A stretch of DNA of 64,000 nucleotides from Hymenolepis diminuta (Eukaryota > Platyhelminthes > Cestoda > Cyclophyllidea > Hymenolepididae): contig CAADRB010000057.1 of the NCBI GenBank assembly GCA_900708905.1, positions 352,363 through 416,362 on the forward strand, in the 5' to 3' direction. The number at the start of each line of letters is the position of its first letter. The stretch's first letter is position 1. The position numbers were made by a program, and so were the translations under genes. Positions 1 through 12,440 of this stretch are shown in pieces. The notes beneath the pieces were generated by a model that was not told where the DNA came from, made no database searches, and was given only the letters and a program-made list of their open reading frames with translations.

Positions 1-66
1 GTCTCGTTGTCGGTGTCCCGGCGTGATGACCGACATCTGTGTTGATAGACATCTACTGGCTATAGC
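1..66 (+). repeat. Dispersed repeat family R1, copy A, cut by the window edge
   Basis: This segment matches parts of the copies at 18741-19043 and 57381-57640. Shared words are the gtctcg...ggcg core followed by gatgac/tcgacatct, and later gatagacatct and ctggct. Compared with the other two copies, about 115 bases between these blocks are missing, so this copy is internally deleted. It lies in the DENND4-like gene, whose next exon must be beyond the left edge. No coding frame was recognised. The family identity is unknown. Confidence 0.6.
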
Positions 67-1042
67 ACAAACAATTCAGACCAGGAGGGTTTGGTTTGTT
101 GAATTGTGAAAGACATCATTCTTTAAATAGTCTTGATACTGTAAATTTTTGTGTTCTATATCTTACAGTTCTCTAACTCCCGAACAGTCTGTGATCCTCC
201 AATGTAGTGCAACGACGCGAAAGAAACGATCAGGATATTATCCCCCATGTACCACCAAGACTTGATGGCATTTCCCTCGTCCCTCGGTCGATCTCGCGAC
301 AAAGACCGACGGACGATCAAATCTACGAGCGAGCATGTAACATATAAGAAAGTAGTATTTTTCCCAAAATGGTTCTTATATGTAAGGTTCTTTATTTTCC
401 ACCTTTTGATTCTTGCTTCTTTTAATTCCCTTTCATTCGAACGAATTTATTTACATTGCGGTTGTAAATGGGGCATAATATAAACCGACCTATCAGTACA
501 AAAACGTGCGTCTTGTGTTGACATAGTGGTTTGGGTCGTTTGTACTGTGATGTTGACGGGTCGTGTTTGTATCTAGTGCAATGTCTTAGGGAAGCTAAGG
601 GTCGGTTACTATATCCTGTAGAGAAGAGCAGATTTTAACAGTATCCAAAGCAAATCGTTGATGAGTTTCCGGTGTTTAAAGTTGCAGCACAAAGTTTGTC
701 ATCAAGTCAATACTTGAAGCCTCTAAATAAATTTGCCATACATGACTTTTTAGACCCCCACTACGTAAATACTAGACTTGCCATTTCAAATGGTTAGGTA
801 TTTAATACATAACGGAAAATGCAACTCCAATTTCTACAAGCTAAGTAATATTATTCAGGAGATGAAGGACGGAATGCAGCCAATAATGCAGAAAAACTGT
901 TGATTGGACATGAGTAACATGTAGTATTCCACATCTAAACTGCTCTTGAAACATAATTTATTTCGATATGTAGGGCAGCAAAGGAATTAATTCTCAAATA
1001 TGCATAAACGAATAAGAGTAGTTTCTAATGATGAATACTTAC
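67..1042. other. Intron 5 of the DENND4-like gene (partial)
   Basis: The donor of exon 5 is read on the minus strand at 1042-1041 (GTAAGT), so this stretch is intron and runs off the left edge. I looked for the expected next DENN-domain exon on the minus strand and did not find it. The segment at about 180-340 is richer in G+C than its surroundings and carries a 78-codon plus-strand frame (247-483) with no recognisable motif, which I treat as chance or repeat sequence. Confidence 0.5.
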
Positions 1043-4000
1043 CTCTCCAGAGGAATAGACTGTAGCTTGGGACCAAAGCACTTGGAATGCAGGAATTTCA
1101 AGAGGGGTTTCAGAGCATTACCAAAGTTATACCTCGAGACTAAACAGAGAGTTTTTGTGACTCCGAGGACCTGATCACCGATCCGTGAGGCTGAAAAAAC
1201 TCCCTGACGCTTGCTGATGCGTTCAATCTCCTTTGCGGTGTATAATTCAGCGTCTGCGTCAGGAAGGACAACTGCAAAGGCCCGTTTCCGAACTGCTCCA
1301 GTGGTCAGATCAACAATTTCCTCCTCCTTCATCTCAACTAACTCGGGGTCAACGTTTAGGCGGTAGCAACGATCTCTATCCAAACGAGACACATCGTAGG
1401 GCTCATAGAAGGTTAATGCAGAGCCATGAAACTATTTTAAAGAAAAGTGAAATTTTAAGCAAAAAGTATGAACCTCCCATATATCATCAAATAATGCTAT
1501 AGGTAAACAGTACGGTATTTGAATGAGAAAATCATAGGCTAGAGATGAATCGATTAATTCAAAGATGAAAAATCGGTACAAAGCAAAGTAAACGTCCACA
1601 TTATTCAGTCACATGACCATATAGGACTCTATTCTTCTACCTCTCTGTTACACACCCAAATAATAACCATCAAATGCCATTTAAACAAAACCCACAAATT
1701 ATACTGGATTTTTATGTCTTATTTGTATAATAATATTTGCTACAATTGCTTAGTTAAAAAATCTCTACAGAAAGAGGAGGACAATATAAACATTCAGTTT
1801 CTCAGCCTGTAAATAATCCACAGAAACAAAAGGAAAGAGAATGCCGAAATACCAGCTGAAAGGTCTAGTTGTAGATATTTTTCTTGTTTTATCATTTTAA
1901 GACGTCCTTAAGGTAAGTTCTATGGGGCGGACAAAACTGATAAGACTACTGTCTTGACAATAAGAGGTATGCTCAAAGTGTGCAAGAAGCAAATAAATTT
2001 AGTGACTCAGGTCGTCTGTCAAAACACACAAAGGCAGTTAAGATACTTCTCTTTTTAATGACAAACAACCACATGCAGTTTTACCAGCGCAAACACATGA
2101 GTGTCAGTTAACAGTTTGAAAACCGATTTGAAATAAAGCCAGATGTAATGCAGACAATCTCCTCAAAAATTCTCCACTTTTCATTCAAGCATCGCAAACT
2201 TTTCAAGAAATGACATTTAGTGCTGACATCGATGACTCCTAGACACCGGTCGTCGACAGTTCAGAATTCAATTCAATTCAATTCAGCCATTATGTGCGCG
2301 TATACAAAAATGTAAAAATCATTTCAAACATCAATGTCAAACACAAAATAAAAATATTCAAATTAGTCACAATGGACTTTCAATTAGATAAACACAAATA
2401 CGGTAAACCCTATCATATATGCACTATAATAGCAAGCGTATTTAAAGAGTAAAGCATAAAGCGAAGTAAAATTCTTTCAATATCGGTCGTCAACGTGTAG
2501 TATGTATGTAAACTAAGAGGGTAATACTAATTAGGAAGACTTTAGAGAAGTGATAATAGGGTAAACTGCATACTTAACTGACAGTACACACTTCTTTCGG
2601 AAACATTCTAAATGATTCGCTTTATAATGAACATCGTGAATGAGGCTACTTTGGTATTCCGGTGATTATTGATTTTGGCGCAGATTGTGGACCAGTTTTA
2701 ACCACACCTCAACTATAAACTCACCCATCCAACAACTTTTAGGGGATCATATCAACACAGTGGAAGCACTTTTAACCTAAGTTATCAATTATGTCGATGT
2801 ATTAACTCAGCTATTCACACGTCATAACTGCACTTTTCGCAGTTCTACTGTTATTCGCAAACTTATACCAATTAAATTAAATCGAAAAGGTAAATCTAGA
2901 TAGTTCAGGTCTGTTCAATTAAGAAATTAAGAGAGATTCAATTTAGATGAGACTAAAACAAAAAGGCGTTTCACTCATCATACTTGCGGTGATAAGACTT
3001 TTGCAACCTGTCTTACATTTAGAACAGAATATGAACTGGAAACCTCCTCCATTAATTTGGCCGAACCCCGAAAAAAACCTTTTTACCTAACTTGAATAGG
3101 CGTATTCAGGTACTTCCCATTATATGAACCTTGGGGAGCTGGCAGTTTAGCGGTTTTTGAGGTAAATGTTTTAGCCCACCCGTCTTTAAGGTTAGCAGTT
3201 GAATGCCGAGAGTATCCTAAGAGCAGTAGAAATCTCATCATTGTGCCATGATAAGGTCACGTATTTGATGTTATTCAACACGATAATTGTGGTGTTAAAA
3301 TTGATTAAAGAGTTTTAGATTGCCAGTTCCCCATCAGAGTCGTAAGACTGCTATTGCTCGATTCAAGATGGCTGTTGGAAAGTACGCCACCTCAACGGCC
3401 TTAGGACCACAATTACACCACACGAATGGTAACAAAATCTTCAAGACTCATACAGGGGAAGAATTTTTCTATGTCTACTTTGAGTAGAGACAAAGGCACT
3501 CACAGAAGTATCTAGTACCATTGATGACAGAATACTTCTTTCACTAAAGCACAAGTGTTTAAGCCACGTAGATTTAAATGTTAAAAGAGAGATATTTTTC
3601 ATTTCTGAAATGTCAAGTTGGCAAGTCATCATCAAATTGGCGCTAGCGGGAGTGTTTGGTGCGGTAACAGTCATTCTGAAAAAGTAATAGTCCAAAATCA
3701 TACTCTAGGCAAGTCACTGAAGAAAAGAGACCCATTTTTGATGAATCGCTATCAAGTGCATCTAAATAAGTAAATGCTTGGAAAGTTGTAGTGAGGATTA
3801 CCTTAATTGGAAGAACTAATTATCGTCCACAAGAACTCTAGAACTCTAAACTAAAAGCTTAGTCTCTTCCAACACAACAAGAACAAACTTCAAGCTTTAC
3901 AGGCTAGATTTAAAAAAGGAATAGTAGAGGGATGTACTGTCGTACCTTTTGATAGGATGCATTGGTGATCACAAAAGTGAAGAAGACGGATTCAGGGGGA

Positions 4001-7000
4001 CATTGATCCACTGACCATGACTCGATAGCAGCACCCCAGGGGAGACAGAAGTTGGAAAGATTAACAATGTCCATGTCATTGAAGATGGGCTCGTTGTTCG
4101 GAGCTGACACCTCATCTACGAGAAAGGGGGAAAAAGTGTTGTTACTTAAGAAAGGTTTCTGAGGGATTGAAGACACATGCTTTTTGATTAAATATTCATG
4201 GCTCAAATCAATAAAGAGCTAGTCTGGAATACGTCTAAAATTTCACACTCAATGGATTTAAGGCAGTTAATTTTGCTCTTGGATATTTGCTAGCCATGTA
4301 TAGTATAGTTCAAACAAAATAGAGCACATTTTACTAGCGTAGACCAGTGGGATGTTAAATAGAACAAGAAGGTATAGCATCAACTCTTAGATAAACCTGA
4401 ACAGATTAGCAATAATTACACCCCGAAGGCACTAGCATCATCTCCTACCTGACTTTCGAAAACTTCCATATCAATACCGAAGTTTTAATTTCTTATTTTT
4501 CAGGCTAGCCCAGAGTTCTTCAAAGTTTATAGAGATGTAATAAATTTAAAATCCAAGTAGTTGGATTTATTAATTGATATTCACAACTAGACATTCGAAA
4601 TTCGTTTCCCTGTAAATTTTTTATCTAAACTTCTATGAATTCTCGAATCTGATTAAAAAATTACGGTAGAGAGGTACTAGAATGCGTTCAAACTTATGTA
4701 ACATTGTCGTGTTAATTTCTGTTAAATTCATTTTCAAAAAGCCAAATGCAAATAAGAAATAAAGGATAAGTAACAATAATTGAGTAAACCTATGTAACAG
4801 AAGGAAGCATAAATTAATTTACTAAAAAGCGGGCCATTTCATGGCTTTTGATCCCAATTTGCGGACAAAACTAGATGAAAATATGGTGAAGGATGAGATA
4901 ATCAGTAATTTGCAGGAATCAAAGAAGTATTTTAATATTGCCACCTGTTAATTTATTCAAATCAAAACGGCACTCATTTACATTAAAATTGATGCGTTTT
5001 TCCAGCGAAAACCAATACAATTTCTCTGATTAAGGGGAAAAAGGTAAAATAGATCAGATTTCGCCGACGGGAAAAGGGAATGAGAACACGCGTAGAATTA
5101 AGAGAACCCAATGTAAAGTGAATAGGGTTAATAAACTAAAGGGAAGAGAGTTTACCAAAAGTATTAGTGCAAACACAAATTTCCGGTGACTTTTAAGAAA
5201 AACATAACAAAGCAAAGAGGGAGGAAGAGAATGCATCCCACAGCAGGAAAAACACATTACCACGATCACGTGACATTTAAGGAACCATGTACTTCACCAA
5301 AAATATATTTTCCGGTAATAAAAATAATAGTTCAGCCAAATCAAAGAAATAAAATAAATTCCTAAACCGTTTAGGAAAGCGTCTTCCAACAATCCTCTTG
5401 GGTGGCATCATAGAACCCCCTAGGAGAAACTTGGATTTTGCCATCTCCTTATCAGCAAGACTTAAGCAGTGCAGTTGGTCACTCACACTATTGGGTGTGC
5501 ACCATTGGGAATAGGAATAGTGGACTCTGAATTGGGAGATGAACACGTTGCATATGCGACTGTAAGATCAGACTATATTTAGTACATCCTCTTCATCCAT
5601 ATGTGCGATGTTATAGTATCAGTAGCATAAACAAATAAAAAAATTAAAAGTAGCAATGAAAATGGCTACTTTTCCGGGCATGACGTTGCGTCATGCAAGA
5701 TAACGGTGAATTGCGTACTTGGCAAACCGTAGAACCAGGCAAACATTCCTTACCGATAAAAATAATGCACAATGTTATCGTTTTTTAGCCAAGGAATTCT
5801 GCTGGCCAATGTATAGTTGGTTGAACCACTGGTGATTATAATTTAGGTTACCTTATGGATGCGCTTAACATAATCTATTAGCATTAAGACGCCACGGATG
5901 ACGTATGAAATGATGACGAATAAATTCATTTTAATTCAGATGCAAATTTATGCAGAAGCGAGGTTTGTATTACTCCATAATCTCCACTTGATCCTTCAAC
6001 TGAAACAGACATTATAAACTAGGGGTCAGTTAGCAGAGTCAAATCGGAAACGCAAATCTGAGATATTGTCAAGTTGTTTTTAAAGAAAAAAGATTAAATA
6101 CTTTCTCATATTTTACGTCTAAACATCTCGTTTAACAAAAACGGCATTCAGTTTGGAGTAAGAGATTTCCTTCTAAAACAGGCCTGTTTGTATTCATAGG
6201 AACCAATCCACATAAATCTTCAGCTGGCATTTTATTACTGCAGCTAAAACAGATCGCACATTCAGGAAATATCGCTTTAGGATCCCTACCACATCTGCGA
6301 ATCATTTTAGAAATGACTATGGGTCAGATACAACGCAGTGTGATTGAGTTTAAATCTCCGGACCCGCAATTAGATAAAAGAAATCCTTATGGTGATTAGT
6401 TCATGCCATTTTCCAGTATTTATATAGATAAATAGACGTAGAAGTCAGAATTCTAAATTTTTGTCTACCTCCTCTATGGTTTAGTGAAGGCCGTTAAGTG
6501 ACTAACAAGTCTCTACAACGAATTTAAAAACGCGAAAAATGGATAATGTGGAAACACTAATGGTAGTGGAATTAAATGGGTCTAATGCAAACTTACAAAC
6601 ACAATAATAATAACGATATTTATCGAGACGTGGATACTTGAGCATACCTGATTCACCACACAATAGGCCGTTTGTCTGAACGTATGAAATCAATAAAAAC
6701 ACAGATGTACAATATGAATTCCTTTAGATAGTTGCACTAAACAACTTGTTTTCGGAGAAGTGATCAAGGCTGAAGTGTCATTTGCTTTCTCAAGTTAAAA
6801 TTCAAGTGCTATGTTTGCAGAAAAAAGAGGATTAGCTCATGATATTCAGGCGTAAATAGTCGAGGTCAAATAGTCCGATTATAAACTCAGCTATTAGATG
6901 ACCTAGTCAAAACAAATTCTAATGTCCACAAAAGTCAAGCACCCCTTCAAAAAAGCAGCAAAAATGCAGATGCACCGAAGCGATTTCTAAAAGCGGAAAT

Positions 7001-10000
7001 GGGGAGAAGACCACTTAATATGAAAAAGGAAACTAAAATAGCTGTCAAGATAGTTTACTTTTTATCGGTTCAGAGCAAATGCGAAATGACCTTGGCGGCT
7101 GTTAATAAGTTTAAAGTAGACAAAATTTGTGATTAGCATTCCAAAGACGCGCACATGTGCGTGATTCATTTTGTCGGTTAAATTTCATTTAGATTAAGGG
7201 AGTACAAAATCGGTGGTACTAATTTTAACTCAATCTAATGATGTGAATATTGTCATTTAACAAAGATGTATATATATAAATATATATTTTATTGCCTATA
7301 CTGTTCAACCCTTACAGATTTAGAAAGTTCTACAAGGGGAAAATTCTCCATGAATTTAAGTAATTATTTTCTTTGTCATATGAATACTTGCATGCAAGCA
7401 ACATTTGCTCATTTTCACACAACAGCCTAGGGAGATAGGAAAATGAAAAGTAGTTATTTACGGCTTCGAATTTGGCAGTTATAGTCTGCTCTATAATGGG
7501 TGATATACAATAAGCAACAGAAGAATAGCATTAACGATTTATACCTCGTTTTCGCGCATTCGTGGCTAATTTATCAAGTGAGATATCACTTTCTCAGATG
7601 GTGAGTAGCTAAGAAATTTTATTAACACTCAGAAATCCTGAAAATGTCCAAATTCAAAAGAATTATATACGTCAGTCCTAAGCCTCATTGATTAAGAAAC
7701 TCTATCACCTCTCAGAATGGACAAACTGTGATCATTACGATCAACCGGCCTAATAACGGAATGTAAAATTCAGATGTCATAGAAGCCATAGTTATATTCA
7801 GTGAACGGAATGACAGTTAAAACCGAGCAAGTAAGGAGTAGTGGAATGAGAGTTTCACATTAAGGAAGCTCCAGAAGGCCTCTCTGTCCAAGATCAGTAT
7901 CAGAAAATGTTTCCCTTCAAAAGGCATGGGAATTACATTTATAAAATGCTCAACAGTGGGTCTCGAAGCACATACTACTGATAAAATACCAAGTCCGTGG
8001 GAAAAATCGAAGATATACGTAATTTATTGTGAATTACACAGTATCTGAAGAGTAATGTGACTGAAATGGGGCAACTCCCAAACATGCTAACCAATAGGCA
8101 AGCACTTAAATGTAAACACCCTAATAATGAAACAAGGCCTAGTGATCAAAGAAAATAAAGCCAGAAAGTGCAATCGTCTACATTCACTGAAGAAAAATGT
8201 AAAAACGGATTACTTACAGAATTCTTCTTCAGTTAGAGCATAGAGTTAGTAGTAAAAAACAATAATAGAAAATGCGTTTAAGCTGCCGCGTAAAAAAATA
8301 AAAAAACGTCTTCTGGACAAATGTATAATTAAAAATGCCTCCATTTGAGATTTTCAAGGTAACGTATATGACGATAGATTATTAAACAACGAACAATGCC
8401 AGTTATACTCTTAACCACCCTAAACTTTCCAACATTCATATTTTACTAATATATAAACACATTAGAAAATCTATAAGCGCTTTTATGGAAGATAGAGCTT
8501 ATGACATGTTTCTTCATCCGCAGACGAGTAAGAGAAAACAGTTCATCTAGTAAAGGATCCTTAAAGTAAAGTAAAGCCTTAAAAGTAGTATGCTTTTCCC
8601 TATTAGGGCAAATGATACTAATTAGCCAATAAGACGTTTTTTCCATTTACAGCATATATTTGACAAAAGGCATTTAATGAAAGTTAAGCATAAGTGGCTT
8701 GCAGCATCTGACTCAACCTAATACCTGCTTCTAACTTGCAGAAAAGCAGTTAATATTTATTTATGATGGAGAATAATTTTATCAGCACTTAATTCTTACT
8801 TCACGTAGCAAGATCAGTCAGGAGAACAATGCATACATGAATCTAAGACTTTTCAAAAAAAACAAAATATAAAGAAGATAGCATGAGAAATCTTTATTCT
8901 TCCTCGTTGAGAAACGACGAAACTTGCTCCAAATCTCATCTACTAACTATGAACTTCAATACAATTAACAGATCCCGTAAATAAAACAACAGTTAAACTA
9001 ATTTAGGGCATGACAATGATTTGAATCATGATAAGGAGCGACAACGCACCACGAAAATTAGATGAGGAGATGGAGGAGGACTGCGGTGGTAGAGCGGTGG
9101 GCAAAGGCACGTGGTACCACATGAGCACCTCAGGTTGATAGGTTGCGATGTAGCGCTTCACAAAGGACTTCTTGTAGCAGATGTGCATGTCGTCTGCCAT
9201 CTATAATGAGAAAATTAAATTAAACCAGATACTGAGGACAGCCATGTAGACGCTGGTGCACTCGAAAGTCACGCAGATAATAGAGACCTTTTTCATAATA
9301 AATTTTGAGCGATTGTTTAAACACCTCCAAATAATTTTACCGAGGCTCTTAACATGAGGAGGCTCGGACATCTTAAATTGCAGTTAAAATTACCTGAAGC
9401 CTACCTTTCAACTCTTATCAGTTTGAAAAATGATCTTGTTGACTGTAATCAATCAGTGTCGGTGAACGATATACTAACAAAATCATGTAGTGGCCTAGTG
9501 ACGTAAGCCTCATCATTCGAATTTTAAATGTAACTGTTTAATTGCTTATTCCTACAGAGCCAACTAGACTCTATGTAAGCATCATCGTCCTCTATGTTGG
9601 ATGTATTTGATACTTCGGATTGGCTTAGTCCAGGACGACTGTCTCGATGAATAAGGTCATGTCCATTGATATCTGTGTTGACTATCTCCTTTCTCGTCCC
9701 ACGTGTAGCGAGGATTGCCGTAAAAGGGAAGATTATATCATTCTCCAAAATTGGACCCAAACTCGTCAGAAAAAAACGGATTCGCATCCTCCAGTGGAGA
9801 ATTCGCCGGGTAGATTTAACAATGCTGATAGGAAAACTTAGTTCTCTAGAGGGATTTTCATACCTGTTCAATAAATTACGTTAGAAATAAGCTATTTTGT
9901 AATGAAATGAAGTTAACAAATTATTAAAAAAAAGTGATCAACTTAGAGGACGAAAAGTCTATGATAATCATCTAGTTAATTCCACTTCAATAACCAAAAA

Positions 10001-12440
10001 TTCGACATCGGGGCATTGTTTGCATTTATTTCCTTTTATGAGAGGACGAGAGTTAATAGGTGTAACTAGTATATCACCCTATGGAAGATAGTTAAATCTT
10101 CCAATTACGACAATCATCATTAAACCCAAAACTATACAAAAAGAGGACCAAAAAAGATACTATAGGGTACTACTAAGTGCATCGAGATATCCAGAATAGG
10201 GCTGTTACGGACTAAACCAGTCCGAATAAATAACTTACAAATAAGTGTACAGTTTATATACATATACATATATACTTTTACCTCAGGGTTACCTAGGGAG
10301 ATCTTTCATACTATTTGGGCATTCTAGTCAGTCTGAAGCCATAAATGAACCCAAAGACGTCGGAATCATTGAAAATAATTAAGATCGAAGCAGACTGATC
10401 CGAAAATTTGACCGACTAATAATCAATCATATTAGACTTGATTCCTCAATGTCGACATTGAGATTTTACTGATAAATCAGGACAATGTCAAAGTAGGCAT
10501 AAACATATATGATGGGTGTGTGCACAAAATACGCCATCGCATCACGATTGTTTACATCAATCAACCCAGGCTCACGAATCCCCGGAACACATTTAGAGCC
10601 AAATTATCACCCAAGCGACAACGACAGCAGTTGCCGTCATATATAAAAGCAAGAACTACTGTCGATGATGACTCATTCCAATTGTAGTACGTGTGTGTGC
10701 TGAAAAGCAGGACGAAGTCGTGAACTTTGAAATGTTAAACTGAGAGAATGTGGACACTTATTTTCTCATGATTGAGGGAAGTATTGGCCTTTGAATGCTC
10801 CTCGTTTAATGTAAGAAGATCACTTATTTAACCTTAGGGAACATTTAAAGTTCACATCAAAAACATGTTATCTGGTGATTGATAGGGAGAGACTAGTTCA
10901 ATCTAAGTGAATGTTCTTCTGATCGAGTAATTAATATTGCAACGACTAAAGTTGCTCCTCATAGTCATTTTCTTCAGATTTCCTTTTAAGAATGTAGATT
11001 CATTACTTACAAATCCCGAATCAAATAGAAAAAGATCAAATTTTAATGTATAAACATACGAAAATATAAACATCGATCAAAACTAAAGAATTCATAAATG
11101 ATAATGTGAAATGTCACATAATAATATATTAGGTGATAGATAAACTAATTTACACAAAAATTATCAAAAAGGATTGTAGAAAAGATAACTGGAACATTCT
11201 ATAGATATTTGCATAATTCAATAGTCAAGTTGTCAAAGTACTAAAGATAGAAGCTCTTTTCCATCAATCTCAGTCAACAGATTAGCTGAAGATCAACATG
11301 AATAAATAATTCCCCATTTCTGCAAACATCGTAACCCTAATCACGAATCAATCCATATATCCAAATTGCTCTTGTTGAATCGAATATTTTAAAATTGCAC
11401 ATATACAGACAAGCAACTAACAGCCAACAAAACTTACGCAAAGACCAAAATAAAACTTATATTTTCGTAAACTGTAATAATAAAAACTAAGTATAAACGA
11501 AAATATACAAAAAATGGTCAAGGAGAATTACATAAAGTAAATCGAGAGCATGTTGAAAAATTCAAGATAAAAAAGAAAAAATTTGCTTATTTATGTTGTC
11601 AAGTTGTCAAAGTCAAAGAACTAAAAGTGCCTTAAAGAAAATCACCTCTTAGAGACGGAAAAAAAGTTCACAGAATAGAAACTTTCAGGTCAGTTTAGGA
11701 ATCTTCTGGTTGTTTTGTTTCATACAGAAAAAAACAGTACTGAACCCAAAATGAAGACATCAACAAAAGAGGATAAGGACAAATAAACACCTAATGGTAA
11801 CTTACTAACGTGTGAAACAACTTTTGAGGTAACTCCATAAATCCCAGAGGACAAACTTCACCCTTCTTCTTGAATATGATACAGATATCAGTAAGAGCAA
11901 GTTGATCAACTCCATAATCACTTGGCAATCGACTGTATGAAAGATACATCCCAGAATTTGGTATGAATCGCTTTTTGACAATAAGTGCCGATGTATTTCC
12001 AATTGTTCTTGTTATGCTGGAGGAATTAGCTTTTAATCGTGTCGTTATATCAACAAGTCTTATGTCACCGATAGGAGGAGTATCATATCCACGGCGATAG
12101 CATATACACAAGTCATCATTTGATCGATTTTGCAAGTAGCAACCCGAAATACCTCCAGCTGATTTATCTAGGACTTGATAACCATCAGGAGGATCTTCCT
12201 TTTGACTCAAATTCACCAACTAAAAGTCTTATAAGTAATGAAAACACGTACTTGAATGTCGATAATAGGAGTTGAGTATCGTGAAAAATCCAAACATTTC
12301 GATTCAGAGAGAACAATTTCTTCACCATTCAGAAGAATTTCCGACACATCATAGGGAGTTGGGTTGTCTGATAATCCACAAACAGCAAAATATTCCGCTA
12401 TGTATTCAGGAGAACTGCTACTTAAGGACGCCTCATTCAT
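1043..12440 (-). CDS. DENND4: DENND4/Crag-type Rab guanine-nucleotide exchange factor, N-terminal part (gene continues off the left edge)
   Basis: Five exons join in phase on the minus strand: 12440-12252, 12219-11806, 9200-9050, 4115-3946 and 1431-1043, giving 437 complete codons plus two bases. The start at 12440 gives an N-terminus that reaches the family's YFAVCGLSDNP block (residues 17-27) at the expected distance. Next come MABP-domain signatures: PIIDI (59-63), two CYRR/YSR-type blocks in exon 2, and ICYKKS in exon 3. Exon 4 begins the uDENN domain (FCLPWGAAIESW, then VFFTFVIT), and exon 5 continues it (TFYEPY, then LCLVSRYNF...LLKFLH...IPLE). Known DENND4 proteins activate Rab10 and Rab11 in secretory traffic. 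The rest of the DENN module and the C-terminus are outside the window. Intron 1 is only 32 nt, while introns 2-4 are 2.6, 4.9 and 2.5 kb. The exon 3 donor (GTGCGT) is a choice; a site four bases upstream would keep the phase only with a different residue. Confidence 0.88.
1432..3945 (-). other. Intron 4 of the DENND4-like gene
   Basis: About 2.5 kb of AT-rich sequence lies between the donor AAG|GTACGA of exon 4 and the acceptor TAG|TTTCATGG of exon 5. It holds a short AATTC tandem run at 2265-2285. A minus-strand 86-codon frame (3701-3441) has no recognisable motif. Nothing else was seen. Confidence 0.7.
2265..2285. repeat. AATTC pentanucleotide microsatellite
   Basis: Four consecutive AATTC units lie in intron 4 of the DENND4-like gene. 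Confidence 0.85.
4116..9049 (-). other. Intron 3 of the DENND4-like gene
   Basis: About 4.9 kb lies between exon 3 and exon 4. It contains an AT-dinucleotide-rich run near 7268-7287. An 89-codon minus-strand frame (5546-5277) contains no motif I recognise and is not needed to complete the protein alignment. No RNA gene or clear transposon was seen. Confidence 0.65.
9201..11805 (-). other. Intron 2 of the DENND4-like gene
   Basis: About 2.6 kb lies between the exon 2 donor (TTA|GTAAGT) and the exon 3 acceptor (TTATAG|ATGGCA). It contains long frames on both strands at 9524-9884, discussed as a finding. The rest is very AT-rich with a TATA/CATA simple run near 10254-10277. Confidence 0.65.
12220..12251 (-). 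other. 32-nt micro-intron (DENND4-like intron 1)
   Basis: On the minus strand the sequence runs CAA|GTACGTG...CTTTTAG|TTGGTG. Removing these 32 bases joins PIIDIQ to LVNLSQ in phase 0, and this continuity fits the MABP domain of the family. Introns of this size at the 5' end of genes are a known feature of flatworm genomes. Confidence 0.85.

Noticed and set aside
247..483. 78-codon plus frame considered as a gene
   Set aside because: It lies in an intron next to a repeat, opposite to the host gene, with a Lys/Phe-rich tail typical of noncoding DNA.
5277..5546. 89-codon minus frame considered as a DENND4 exon
   Set aside because: Exons 3 and 4 already join in phase and match the family; the frame has no DENN or MABP motif.
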